Part shown: positions 27,540 through 35,592 of the stretch, in pieces
Numbering within the stretch: position 1 is the stretch's first letter
Layout of the letters: each line of letters begins with the position of its first letter
Assembly (NCBI RefSeq): GCF_030388665.1
Contig: NZ_CP128846.1
Span: 5,096,501 to 5,160,500 of the forward strand
Reading direction: 5' to 3'
Source of the DNA: Streptomyces flavofungini
Lineage (GTDB): Bacteria; Actinomycetota; Actinomycetes; Streptomycetales; Streptomycetaceae
DNA length: 64,000 bases
The notes under the pieces: model-generated
Seen by the model: only the letters and a program-made list of their open reading frames with translations
Databases searched by the model: none
What the model was told of the DNA's origin: nothing
Position numbers and translations under genes: made by a program

Positions 27540-28409
27540 ATGGCCGTACGTGCCGTACGCAAGGCTGGGCGCGTGGCCGCCTCGGTGACCGCCGTCGCGC
27601 TGCTCGGGGTCGCCGTCACCGCGTGCGACGACTCCGACGACGGCGGGCCCGACTGGATGGGGGCGGGCAAGAAGTCGCCGTCGGCTTCCGCTTCGGCGTC
27701 GGGCAGCGAGTCGGCCGGTTCGTCCGGCGGTTCGTCCGATGGCCCGTCCGGCGGTCCGTCCGAGGGGGCCTCCGGTGGGCCGTCCTCCTCCTCGTCGCAG
27801 GAGACCGTCCCGGAAGCCAAGGTTCCGCCCGTCTCCGTCGAGCGGCTCGCCAAGGTGCCCACCGCTGTGAAGGGTGGCGTGATCACCGTCGGCAAGCCGG
27901 GCGCCGAGCACACCGTCAAGGTGTACGAGGACCCGCGCTGCCCGTTCTGCAAGAAGTTCGAGGAGGGCGGCGCACAGGCCCTCGTTGGGCCGCTGGCCGT
28001 CGGTGACGTGAAGGTCGAGTACACGATCGCCTCGTTCCTCGACCGGAACCTGGGCGGCAGCGGCTCGGTGAACGCCGCGAACGCCCTGCGGGCCGCCGTG
28101 GAGGCGGGCAAGTTCCCGCAGTTCCACTCCGCGCTCTTCGTCAACCAGCCCGAGGAGAGCGAGGACGCCTTCACGCCCGCCTTCCTCCTCAAGATCGCCG
28201 AGAAGGTCGGCCTGCGCGACGCCGCCTTCCGGAACGCGGTCACCAACAGCACGTACAAGAGCTGGGTCGGCACCGCGATGAAGGCCTTCCAGGAGGACGG
28301 GATCACGGGGACGCCGACGGTCGTCGTGGACGGCGAGAAGGTGGCCGGTGAGGCGCTGTACAGCGAGAAGGACTTCCGGAAGGTGCTGAAGGACGCGGGG
28401 ATTCAGTAA
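27540..28409 (+). CDS. DsbA-like thioredoxin-fold lipoprotein
   Basis: 289 residues. Signal with lipobox-like VTAC (Cys near residue 29), then a low-complexity Ser/Gly/Pro linker (GGSSDGPSGGPSEGASGGPS), then a DsbA/thioredoxin domain from about residue 110: VKVYEDPRCPFCKKFEEGGA with the active site CPFC, and the cis-Pro loop GITGTPTVVVDGEKV. Probably an extracytoplasmic thiol-disulphide oxidoreductase; partner proteins unknown. ATG with a GGGGG ribosome site; divergent from the FAD-oxidoreductase pseudogene. The 3' end (GACGCGGGGATTCAGTAA) is echoed several times downstream. Confidence 0.8.
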   Translation: MAVRAVRKAGRVAASVTAVALLGVAVTACDDSDDGGPDWMGAGKKSPSASASASGSESAGSSGGSSDGPSGGPSEGASGGPSSSSSQETVPEAKVPPVSVERLAKVPTAVKGGVITVGKPGAEHTVKVYEDPRCPFCKKFEEGGAQALVGPLAVGDVKVEYTIASFLDRNLGGSGSVNAANALRAAVEAGKFPQFHSALFVNQPEESEDAFTPAFLLKIAEKVGLRDAAFRNAVTNSTYKSWVGTAMKAFQEDGITGTPTVVVDGEKVAGEALYSEKDFRKVLKDAGIQ

Positions 28410-28540
28410 GGGGGCGGGGCTTCGGGGCTTCGGGGCCTGGTGAGGGCGCGGGGATTCCGTGATAGCGCGGGGTTTCGGGGCTTTGGCGCGGGGATTCGGG
28501 GCTTCGGTGAGGACGCGGGGATTCCGTGAGGTGTTCCGGG
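28388..28540. repeat. degenerate copies of the DsbA-like gene's 3' end
   Basis: GCGCGGGGATTC(C/A)GT recurs at least four times, alternating with GGGGCTTCGGGGCTT. The first copy is the end of the coding sequence itself. It fills the 218-bp gap before the kinase gene. Confidence 0.55.
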
Positions 28541-28627
28541 GTGCCTGGCGGTGGCCGGAACGGGGTGCGCCTCGTGTCCGGAACAAATCGCATGTGGTGA
28601 TTTTGGCGCGTCGGTAGTGTCGCCAGC

Positions 28628-29530
28628 GTGATCGATATCAAGGTCCCTGACGAGCTGATCGAGTCGCAGTACGAGTACGCGGGCGAGGCCGGTCGCGCCT
28701 TCATCGCCGCCCTGCCCGCCCGGGTCGCGGAGTTCGCCGACCGCTGGGAGCTGAAGATCGTCGGCGAGTCCATGTACGGCATGGCGGCGCTCGTGCTGCC
28801 CGTGCGCCGCGCCGACGGCAGCGACGCCGTCGTGAAGTTCCAGGTCCTCGACGAGGAGACGGAGGGCGAGCCCGTCGCCCTGCGCGTGTGGAACGGCGAC
28901 GGCGCGGTGCGGCTGCTCGACTACGACGACGCCACCGGCACCATGCTCCTCGAGCGTGCCCGCGACGGCGCGGAGCTGTCGGAGTACGCCGAGACCGGCC
29001 CCGCGGAGACCCGCAAGGCCGTCGTCATCCTCGCCGAACTCCTCGCCCGCCTCACCTCCGTGCCCGCCCCGCCCGGCATGCGCACCCTCGGCGACATCGC
29101 GGCCCAGATGCTCGACGACACCCCGGCCGCCCTCAAGGCCATCCCCGACCCGGGCGAGCGGGCCCTGATCGCGCGCTGCGCCGACGCCGTGCGTGAGGTC
29201 GTGGGCGAGCCCGGCGACCGGATGCTGCACTGGGACCTGCACTTCGACAACGTCCTGGCCTCCGACCGCGAGCCGTGGCTCGCCATCGACCCCAAGCCAC
29301 TCGCCGGCGACCCCGGGTTCGACCTGTGGCCCGCACTCGACAACCTCTTCGAGGCGGACGAGGTGTGCTGGCGGTTCGACGCCATGACGGAGATCCTCGG
29401 CCTCGACCGGGAGCGGGCCAAGGCGTGGACGATGGGGCGGGTGCTGCAGAACGCGCTCTGGGAGATCGAGGACGGGCGGCCGCTGCCGGCGGATCACCTG
29501 GAGGTGGCCCGGCGGCTGTGGGGGCGGTGA
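28628..29530 (+). CDS. aminoglycoside/hydroxyurea phosphotransferase-family kinase
   Basis: 300-residue protein-kinase-like phosphotransferase of the APH(6)/hydroxyurea-resistance type. The ATP lobe has VVKFQVLDEETEGEPVALRV (Lys-Glu pair). The catalytic loop is MLHWDLHFDNVLAS (Brenner motif H-x-D-x4-N), and the metal-binding Asp lies in WLAIDPKPLAGDPGFDLWP. Could inactivate streptomycin-like drugs or hydroxyurea, or act on an internal metabolite; resistance cannot be concluded. GTG start; monocistronic. Confidence 0.8.
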   Translation: MIDIKVPDELIESQYEYAGEAGRAFIAALPARVAEFADRWELKIVGESMYGMAALVLPVRRADGSDAVVKFQVLDEETEGEPVALRVWNGDGAVRLLDYDDATGTMLLERARDGAELSEYAETGPAETRKAVVILAELLARLTSVPAPPGMRTLGDIAAQMLDDTPAALKAIPDPGERALIARCADAVREVVGEPGDRMLHWDLHFDNVLASDREPWLAIDPKPLAGDPGFDLWPALDNLFEADEVCWRFDAMTEILGLDRERAKAWTMGRVLQNALWEIEDGRPLPADHLEVARRLWGR

Positions 29531-29544
29531 GGGGGCACTCGCGT

Positions 29545-29640
29545 TGAGCGGGGGCGGGTGTTGAGGTCGGGTGTGTGGGCGGGGGCGGGTGGTGAGATCG
29601 GGTGTGTGGGCGGGGGCGGGTGCTGAGATCGGCGTGTGCC
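29545..29640. repeat. three tandem copies of a 32-33-bp unit
   Basis: Units of the form GTGTGTGGGCGGGGGCGGGT(G)(T/G/C)TGAG(A/G)TCGG recur three times between the kinase and the convergent lipoprotein gene. Very G-rich on the plus strand. Confidence 0.6.
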
Positions 29641-29655
29641 GTCGGCCGGTGGGCC

Positions 29656-30807
29656 TCAGGCGCAGCGCTTCCGGTACGCCCCCGTCGGCGGCTCGTCCTT
29701 GATCAGTCCGTCCAGGCCGTGCTTCCTGTGCGTACGGCAGGCCTTCGCCGGGGCGGCCACCGACTTCCTGTAGTCGACGGCGAACACCGCCTTGCCCGCC
29801 GCCACGAACGGCTTCAGCTCCCCGCACTCCGCGAACTCCACGCACTCCTCGGGCAGCGCCCAGTCGAAGGAGTCCACGAGCCGCGCCGCCGTCCCCGGCT
29901 CGTTGTGGCCGTTCTTCATGCCGACGGAGAGCCCGCGCGCGTGCGCCTGCCGTGCGACCTCCCGGTACCAGGAGACCTGGTCCGCGAGCGGGATCCGGAA
30001 GCCCGGGTCGTTGCCGCGCGGATTGTTCTGGTCGGGCTCGACCCCGTCGCAGCCCATGCGTTCCGCCAGGTCGAACCGCGCCCACACCGCCTCCGCGAAC
30101 GCGTCCCGCGAGCCCTCGCGGATGTCCAGCCAGCGCTCACCCGCCCAGCCCGTGTCCCAGCCGATCACCGAGCCGTCGGCCGGGGCGTCCGGCCGGTTCG
30201 GGATGGCGTCCTCGCGCTTCTCGTGGCCGGGGAAGCGGGCCGCGTCGGGACGGTAGTGCTCGTACGCCCCCGTGTCGACGTAGCAGATCACGACGGGGCG
30301 CGGGCGGCGCGCGTGCAGCTCGTCGATCTTCCCGGCGAGGGGGCCCGGGGGTACGTCGATGACGTCGCCGTCGGCGTACCGGAGCTGGGAGCCCTTCGGC
30401 GCGAGGTCGAAGAGGTCCAGGTCGTACATCTGGCGGGGCGCGGAGAGGTCGTAGGGCTCGGTGATCTGCCAGTCCCAGTCCGTGATCTCTCCTGGCGCGG
30501 GGGCCCACCAGGCGGGGTCGGCCGGGGTGCGCGTCGGTTTTCCGGCGGGGCTCTGGGTGGGCTTCTCCGTCCGGCTCGGGTTTTCGGCCTGGCTCGGCTT
30601 GTCCGCCCGGCTCGGATTCTCGGCCCGGCTCGGCTTTTCCGCCTGGTTCGGATTCTCGGCCCGGCTCGGCTTCTCGGCGCAGCCGGTGAGGGCGGCGGCC
30701 AGGAGCAGCAGGGGCCCGACGAGGCGGGCGGTGGGTCGGGCGGTGGGCCTTCGCGCGGTGGAAACGTGGTTGACCCCGCGCCGCGGCCTGTGGCTTGCTG
30801 CGCGCAT
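29656..30807 (-). CDS. endo-alpha-1,4-polygalactosaminidase-like lipoprotein (GH114)
   Basis: 383 residues. Lipoprotein signal RLVGPLLLLAAALTGC, then a repeat-rich linker (six-residue units such as EKPSRA/ENPSRA about eight times, residues 46-95). The TIM-barrel domain has WDWQITEPYDLS, YDLDLFDL, VICYVDTGAYEHYRPD, WLDIREGS, MGCDGVEPDQNN and SVGMKNGHNEP, the pattern of GH114/DUF297 enzymes that degrade galactosamine-containing polysaccharide. Only the ATG at 30805-30807 begins the frame before the signal, and it overlaps the divergent GNAT start codon by two bases. Confidence 0.78.
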   Translation of the reverse strand: MRAASHRPRRGVNHVSTARRPTARPTARLVGPLLLLAAALTGCAEKPSRAENPNQAEKPSRAENPSRADKPSQAENPSRTEKPTQSPAGKPTRTPADPAWWAPAPGEITDWDWQITEPYDLSAPRQMYDLDLFDLAPKGSQLRYADGDVIDVPPGPLAGKIDELHARRPRPVVICYVDTGAYEHYRPDAARFPGHEKREDAIPNRPDAPADGSVIGWDTGWAGERWLDIREGSRDAFAEAVWARFDLAERMGCDGVEPDQNNPRGNDPGFRIPLADQVSWYREVARQAHARGLSVGMKNGHNEPGTAARLVDSFDWALPEECVEFAECGELKPFVAAGKAVFAVDYRKSVAAPAKACRTHRKHGLDGLIKDEPPTGAYRKRCA

Positions 30808-31282
30808 GATTCGTACCGCCACGCCCGATGACATCCCGCTCATCCACACCCTCGTCCGTGAGCTCGCCGAGTACGAGAAGGAGCCGCACGAGGCACGCGC
30901 CACCGAGGAACAGCTGCGCGAGGCGCTGTTCGGCGAGCGGCCCGCCGCGTACGCCCACATCGCTGTGGACGACGCGACGGGGGAGCCCGTCGGTTTCTCC
31001 CTGTGGTTCCTGAACTTCTCCACGTGGCGCGGGGTGCACGGCATCTACCTGGAGGACCTGTTCGTGCGCCCCGAGGCGCGCGGCGGCGGCCACGGGAAGG
31101 CGCTGCTGCGGGAGTTGGCCCGCATCTGCGTCGAGCGCGGGTACGGGCGCCTCGAGTGGTCCGTCCTGAACTGGAACGCGCCGTCGATCGCGTTCTACGA
31201 GGCGATGGGGGCGCGGCCGCAGGACGAGTGGACGGTGTACCGGCTGACCGACGGCGCGTTGGCCGAGCTCGGCTCCTCCTAG
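30806..31282 (+). CDS. GNAT N-acetyltransferase, diamine-acetyltransferase-like
   Basis: 158 residues, MIRTATPDDIPLIHTLVREL at the start. FSLWFLNFSTWRGVHGIYLEDLFVRPEARGGGHGKALLRELA carries the acetyl-CoA loop R-G-G-G-H-G and the NFSTW / GIYLEDL segments typical of spermidine/spermine (SSAT-like) acetyltransferases; LEWSVLNWNAPSIAFYEAMG is the end of the core. Target probably a small amine, unproven. No Shine-Dalgarno is seen, so a leaderless or weakly translated message is possible. Its stop shares CTAG (31279-31282) with the convergent Eis-like gene. Confidence 0.85.
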   Translation: MIRTATPDDIPLIHTLVRELAEYEKEPHEARATEEQLREALFGERPAAYAHIAVDDATGEPVGFSLWFLNFSTWRGVHGIYLEDLFVRPEARGGGHGKALLRELARICVERGYGRLEWSVLNWNAPSIAFYEAMGARPQDEWTVYRLTDGALAELGSS

Positions 31283-32904
31283 AACTCGTCCACGGTGTGC
31301 GGCAGGCGGTCCGTGCGCAGGGCCGCGTCCAGGGCCGCCGCCGCGCCCGGGGTGTGCTCCGTGGCCAGGCCCGCCCGCACGGCCGCCGTGATCCGGGTGC
31401 CGCCGAGGTAGGCGGCGCCCAGGTCGCGGACCTCGACGCTGAGGTCGGCGGGGGCGGTGGTGGGTTCGTACGTGGCCTGGAACGTGGCCTTGTACGTGGT
31501 CTTGAACGTGGTCTTGAACGTGGCTTTGTACGTCTCCGTGCCTGTGGCGGGGTGCGGGGTGTCCGTGTCTGCGTGGGGGGTGTCCGCGCCTGCGTGCGGG
31601 GTGCCCGTGCCTGCGTGTGGGGTGTCCGCGCCCTCGTGCGTGGTGCCCCGCGGTGACACCGTCAGGCGGAAGCGGCCGTCGTTCGCCGGGACCTGGGTGT
31701 CGGTGACCTCCAGGACGAGGGCGGCGGGGGCGGCCCAGTCGCGGGTGAGGAGCGCGGCGCGCACGTCCACGAGCCGCAGCCACAGCGCCGGGAAGTACCC
31801 CGTCACCCGGACCTGGTCGCGGTCCGCGGCGAACAGGAGCAGGTCGTCGTCCACGGGGCGGCCCCAGGCGCGGATTACGCCCGTGAGGTCGATGTCCGCG
31901 AGGTAGCGCCAGAGCGCGGCGGCGGCCTGCGGGGTGTCGGCCTCCAGTTCGTCGAGGCGGACCAGGCCGCGGGCGTCGTCGCGGGACTTGGTGCGGTAGA
32001 GGGCGTAGCCCTTGATGGGGGTGGGAGCGAGGGCGGGGGTTCGGGGGGTGGTGGGGTCGGCGGCGGCCTGCGGGGTGGTGGCGGTCTGCGGGGCATCGGC
32101 CTGCGGGGCATCGGCCTGCGGGGCATCGGTCTGCGTGCCGTCGGGGTGGGCGCCGAGCACCACCACTCGCGGCGGCGACAGCTCGTCGTCCTCCTCGTCC
32201 TCCGTGACCAGCCACTCCTCGCTCCACCACGCCTCACTGCGGGCGATGCGGCCGCCGCGGTCGGCGCGGGTGCGGTCGTAGTACGCGCCGAGCAGCGCCG
32301 GGGCGTCCGCCGGGTCGACGAGGCGCAGGGGGCCGTCGTCCGGGGTGACACGCAGGGCCAGCGGGCGCTCGGAGTTGATCTCCACGGTGTTGCCGTGGGT
32401 GGCCGGGCCGAAGCCGAAGCGGCCGTAGATCGCGTCCTCGGAGGCCCAGAGCGCGGCCACCGGGCGGCCCTCCTCCTGGCACATCTCGTACAGCTTCGCG
32501 ATCATCCCCGAGAGCACGCCGCGACGGCGGTGCGTCGGCGCCACGGAGACGAACGTCAGGCCGGGGCAGGGGAGTTCGCCGCCCGGCACCGACACCGTGA
32601 AACGGAACGCGGCGATCAGTCCGACCAGGGTGTCCCCGTCGTACGCCCCGATGCGGTCACAGCCGAGCAGCAGGTCGTGGTGGTGTTTGCGCTTCTCCTC
32701 CTCGGGCGTGTCATGGAAGACGAGGTACGCCAGGTCGAGGGCGCGGTCGATGTCGGTCTCGGGGAGGGGGCGGATGGTGAGGGGGGTGGCGTGGGGGGTG
32801 GCTTGGGAGGTGGTGGGGTGCGGTGCGGAGCTGTGGGGTGTGGCGGTGTGGGGTGTGGAGCTGTGAGGTGTGGCGGTGTGGGCGGCGGGGCGTGCGGAGT
32901 CCAT
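31279..32904 (-). CDS. Eis-like GNAT acetyltransferase with three repeat expansions
   Basis: 541 residues, longer than the usual roughly 410 of Eis proteins. Tandem GNAT domains: LTIRPLPETDIDRALDLAYL, then the acetyl-CoA loop VSVAPTHRRRGVLSGMI, then the Eis-specific EDAIYGRFGFGPA. A sterol-carrier-like C-terminal domain contains LGAAYLGGTRITAAVRAG. Expansions occur at the N-terminus (ATPHSSTPHTATPHSSAPH), in the middle (DAPQADAPQADAPQ) and before the C-terminal domain (TPHAGADTPHADTDTPH, then ETYKATFKTTFKTTYKATF). The family acetylates aminoglycosides or host/own proteins; the substrate here is unknown. Confidence 0.82.
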   Translation of the reverse strand: MDSARPAAHTATPHSSTPHTATPHSSAPHPTTSQATPHATPLTIRPLPETDIDRALDLAYLVFHDTPEEEKRKHHHDLLLGCDRIGAYDGDTLVGLIAAFRFTVSVPGGELPCPGLTFVSVAPTHRRRGVLSGMIAKLYEMCQEEGRPVAALWASEDAIYGRFGFGPATHGNTVEINSERPLALRVTPDDGPLRLVDPADAPALLGAYYDRTRADRGGRIARSEAWWSEEWLVTEDEEDDELSPPRVVVLGAHPDGTQTDAPQADAPQADAPQTATTPQAAADPTTPRTPALAPTPIKGYALYRTKSRDDARGLVRLDELEADTPQAAAALWRYLADIDLTGVIRAWGRPVDDDLLLFAADRDQVRVTGYFPALWLRLVDVRAALLTRDWAAPAALVLEVTDTQVPANDGRFRLTVSPRGTTHEGADTPHAGTGTPHAGADTPHADTDTPHPATGTETYKATFKTTFKTTYKATFQATYEPTTAPADLSVEVRDLGAAYLGGTRITAAVRAGLATEHTPGAAAALDAALRTDRLPHTVDEF

Positions 32905-32958
32905 ATAACGGACGGTAGTTCCCGTTTGTCGTACGAGCACCTTGTTTTCGCCACGGTG

Positions 32959-33000
32959 CGGGGCTGGGGCTGGGGCTGGGGCTGGGGCTGGGGCTGGGGG
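32959..33000. repeat. GGGGCT hexamer run, six copies
   Basis: Six contiguous GGGGCT units, then GGGGGCG, in the 137-bp gap between the Eis-like start and the oxidoreductase stop. It could form a G-quadruplex on the plus strand. Confidence 0.7.
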
Positions 33001-33041
33001 CGTGAGCGGGGGCAGGGCGGGGCGGGCCCCGACCCTCCCGT

Positions 33042-34160
33042 CTACGGGATCAGCACCACCTTGCCCGACGTCCCCCGGGACTCCAGCGCCCGATGCGCCG
33101 TGGCCGCCTCACGCAACGGGAACCGCTGCACGGCGGGCGTGAAGTACCCCCCGGCGTACGCCTCGAACGCCGCCAGCTCAAGCGCCCGCATCGGATTCTC
33201 CCCACCCGTCCTCTCCAGCATCGCCGCCCCCAGCGGATTGACCTGCGTGATCCCCCGCTCCGCGAGCTCGTCCTGCCTGAGCGTCACCGGCCCCTCCTTC
33301 CCCGACCAACCGAACGTCACATGCGTACCGCCCGCCCCGAGCAGCTCCACGGCCGCCCGCCCCACGGCTCCGCCGACCCCGTCGAGCACAGCGGTCGCCG
33401 CGGTCTCTGCGGTCTCTCTGGCCCCTGCGGTCTCTGTGGCCCCTGCGGTCTCTGTGGCCCTTGTGGTTCCTGCGGTCGCCGCGCGTCCGCCGTCGTGGGG
33501 CCCGCTGTTGCGGGAGCCGCCCTCGCCGAGCCCCTTGAGATACCGGCGCACCTCGTCCGGCCAGCCCGCGTCGGTGTAATCCACCGCCAGATCCGCCCCG
33601 TTGTCCCGCACCCGTGCGACCTTCGCGGGCCCACCCGCCAGGCCCACCACCGTCGCCCCGGCACGCTTCGCGTACTGCACGAGCAGCGTCCCGATCCCGC
33701 CCGCCGCCGCCGGAATCACCACCACCGATTCCTCGTCCACCTCCACGAACTGCAGGATTCCCATCGTCGTACGCCCCGTCCCGATCAACGCCACCGCCTC
33801 CGCGAAGTCCAGGCCCTCGGGGAGTTCGTGCAACCGGGCCGCATCCGTCACCGTCAGCTCGGCGTACCCGCCGGGCGCGAAGCCGATGTGCGCGACCACG
33901 CGCTTGCCCAGCCAGTCCGCGGGCACCCCCGGGCCGACGGACTCGACGGTTCCGGCGACCTCCCGGCCCGGAATCGTGGGCAGCGCGGGCAGTTCGGGCA
34001 TCGGCCCCTTGTCGCCCGCGCGGATCGCCGTGTCGACGAGGTGAACTCCGGCCGCTGCGACGGCGATACGCACCTGACCCGCCGTCGGCCGAGGGTCTTC
34101 GACCTGTTCGTACGTGAGGTTCTCGGCGGGGCCGAAGGCGTGGAGGCGGACGGCGCGCAT
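33042..34160 (-). CDS. NADPH:quinone oxidoreductase-like, zinc-type MDR, SoxR regulated
   Basis: 372 residues of the medium-chain dehydrogenase/reductase superfamily, quinone-oxidoreductase branch. The start is MRAVRLHAFGPAENLTYEQV; GroES-like part ALPTIPGREVAGTVESVG; Rossmann loop VIPAAAGGIGTLLVQYAKRAG; C-terminal LVPTA-like end LREAATAHRALESRGTSGKVV. Structural zinc cysteines are absent. A 25-residue expansion TRATETAGATETAGARETAE interrupts the Rossmann domain. A SoxR box with 19-bp spacer lies 80 bp upstream, and S. coelicolor SCO4266, a known SoxR target, is the likely orthologue. Probably reduces redox-active antibiotics or quinones. Confidence 0.85.
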   Translation of the reverse strand: MRAVRLHAFGPAENLTYEQVEDPRPTAGQVRIAVAAAGVHLVDTAIRAGDKGPMPELPALPTIPGREVAGTVESVGPGVPADWLGKRVVAHIGFAPGGYAELTVTDAARLHELPEGLDFAEAVALIGTGRTTMGILQFVEVDEESVVVIPAAAGGIGTLLVQYAKRAGATVVGLAGGPAKVARVRDNGADLAVDYTDAGWPDEVRRYLKGLGEGGSRNSGPHDGGRAATAGTTRATETAGATETAGARETAETAATAVLDGVGGAVGRAAVELLGAGGTHVTFGWSGKEGPVTLRQDELAERGITQVNPLGAAMLERTGGENPMRALELAAFEAYAGGYFTPAVQRFPLREAATAHRALESRGTSGKVVLIP

Positions 34161-34239
34161 GAGGTCTCCCTGCGGTGACGTCGGGGTCCGTCCGGCCGCT
34201 GAGGTGGCCGCCCGGACGCTGGCCCTCGTCACTCTTCAA

Positions 34240-34257
34240 CCTCAAGCAGACTTGAGG
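34240..34257 (-). promoter_or_regulatory. SoxR box in a MerR-type promoter
   Basis: CCTCAAGCAGACTTGAGG is the 18-bp SoxR palindrome (arms CCTCAAG / CTTGAGG). On the minus strand it lies between TTGACC (-35, 34256-34261) and AAGAGT (-10, 34231-34236), 19 bp apart, the overlong spacer typical of MerR-family activation. It overlaps the stop codon of the upstream FAD oxidoreductase. Confidence 0.82.
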
Positions 34258-35495
34258 TCAACCCAGGGGGTGTGGTCGCCCGGTCGTCCGCCACCGGCCA
34301 TCCCCCTCCTCCTGGTCAGCGCCAGCGTCACCGACTCGATCGCGCTGTTGAACGACACCTCCGACAGGAGCCCGGGTGCCGCCACCTGATCTCCCGCGAG
34401 ATACACGTCCCCGCCCCGGTCCACCGCCGGCCGGTCGCGCCAGGTGGTGCCGGGGCGGTCGAGTGCTCCGGTGCGGCCGTTCGCCACGCCTGCCCGTCGC
34501 CAGGTCACGCGCTCACGCCAGTCCCGGAAACCGAGGTCGAGCAGTTCCTCGGCGCGCGCGACACCGTCCGCCTTGGCCTCCTTGGGGCCGATCGGGATCT
34601 GGGCCTGGATCAGCTGCTCACCGGCGGGCGCGAGCGTGCGGTCCTGCGTCGTGAACCGCTCCACCCACCCCGTCGCATCCAGGTCCGACACCGCGAACAG
34701 GTCCCCGCGGCGGCTCCTGACCGCCACATCCACCAGCGCCGTACGCCCGCTCTCCCAGCGCAGTGTGTCGTCCTTCAGCAGCCGCCGCGCCGCGTCCAGC
34801 GACGTCGCCACGACGACCGGGCCCCGGTCCGTGAGCTCTCCCACGTCGTCCACCCGGGCCAGCGTCTCCACCCGCACCCCCAGGTTCCACGCCAGGCCGG
34901 CCATCCGGTCGACGACCGCTCCCCAGCCACCCACCGGATAGTGCGCCTCCGGCGGGAACTTCGCGGCCCGCCGCAACCGCGTGTGCACGAACCGCGCCGA
35001 CAGCGAACCGGGGTCGTGGTGGAACAACGCCACCGCCGAGTAGTGCGCCGCCGCCCGCGCGCCCTCCTCGCCCACCTGCGCCCCCGCCCACGTCGCGAAG
35101 TCCATGTCCACCGGCGCCTGTTCCGGCGACCGCCGCAACAACTTCAGCATCGCGAACGGCGGCGTCCGACGCAGCGCCCCTTGGTGGCGGAGCCGCAGCC
35201 TCGTCCCTTCGATCGGCGGGATCGGCGCGAGGTCCCCGATCAGCCCCCGCTGCTTCAACCACGTCCAGTGCGGCCCACCGCTGTACAGCGCATGCGGCCC
35301 TTCATTCGTCTTGTACGCCCCCTCAGCCGTCCGGGCCCTGCCCCCCAACGTGTGGTGCGCCTCGTGCAACGTGACACGTGCACCGGCCTCCGCAGCCGTG
35401 ATGGCGGCGGTGAGCCCGGCGAACCCGCCACCGACCACGGTGATGTGGGTCTCGGAACGTCCTGGGGAGTGGGGAGCACGGGTGGCGCGGGCCAT
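34242..35495 (-). CDS. FAD-dependent oxidoreductase, phytoene-desaturase/amine-oxidase-like
   Basis: 417 residues. N-terminal FAD motif HITVVGGGFAGLTAAITAAEAG followed by LHEAHHTLGGRART, the arrangement of flavin-containing amine oxidases and carotenoid desaturases. NEGPHALYSGG and PVGGWGAVVDRMAGLA are typical of that group; the C-terminal DVYLAGDQVAAPGLLSEVSF closes the FAD site. Substrate unknown; no carotenoid genes are nearby. It precedes the SoxR-regulated gene in the same direction, but the SoxR promoter at its 3' end makes the latter separately controlled. Confidence 0.8.
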   Translation of the reverse strand: MARATRAPHSPGRSETHITVVGGGFAGLTAAITAAEAGARVTLHEAHHTLGGRARTAEGAYKTNEGPHALYSGGPHWTWLKQRGLIGDLAPIPPIEGTRLRLRHQGALRRTPPFAMLKLLRRSPEQAPVDMDFATWAGAQVGEEGARAAAHYSAVALFHHDPGSLSARFVHTRLRRAAKFPPEAHYPVGGWGAVVDRMAGLAWNLGVRVETLARVDDVGELTDRGPVVVATSLDAARRLLKDDTLRWESGRTALVDVAVRSRRGDLFAVSDLDATGWVERFTTQDRTLAPAGEQLIQAQIPIGPKEAKADGVARAEELLDLGFRDWRERVTWRRAGVANGRTGALDRPGTTWRDRPAVDRGGDVYLAGDQVAAPGLLSEVSFNSAIESVTLALTRRRGMAGGGRPGDHTPWVDLKSA

Positions 35496-35592
35496 GGGCG
35501 GCCTCCGTTTCAGTCAACCCTCACGGGCACGAGAACGCGTTCACCACTACGACGTACGCCCCACCCCGAATGTGACATCCCCCCACCGGCCG

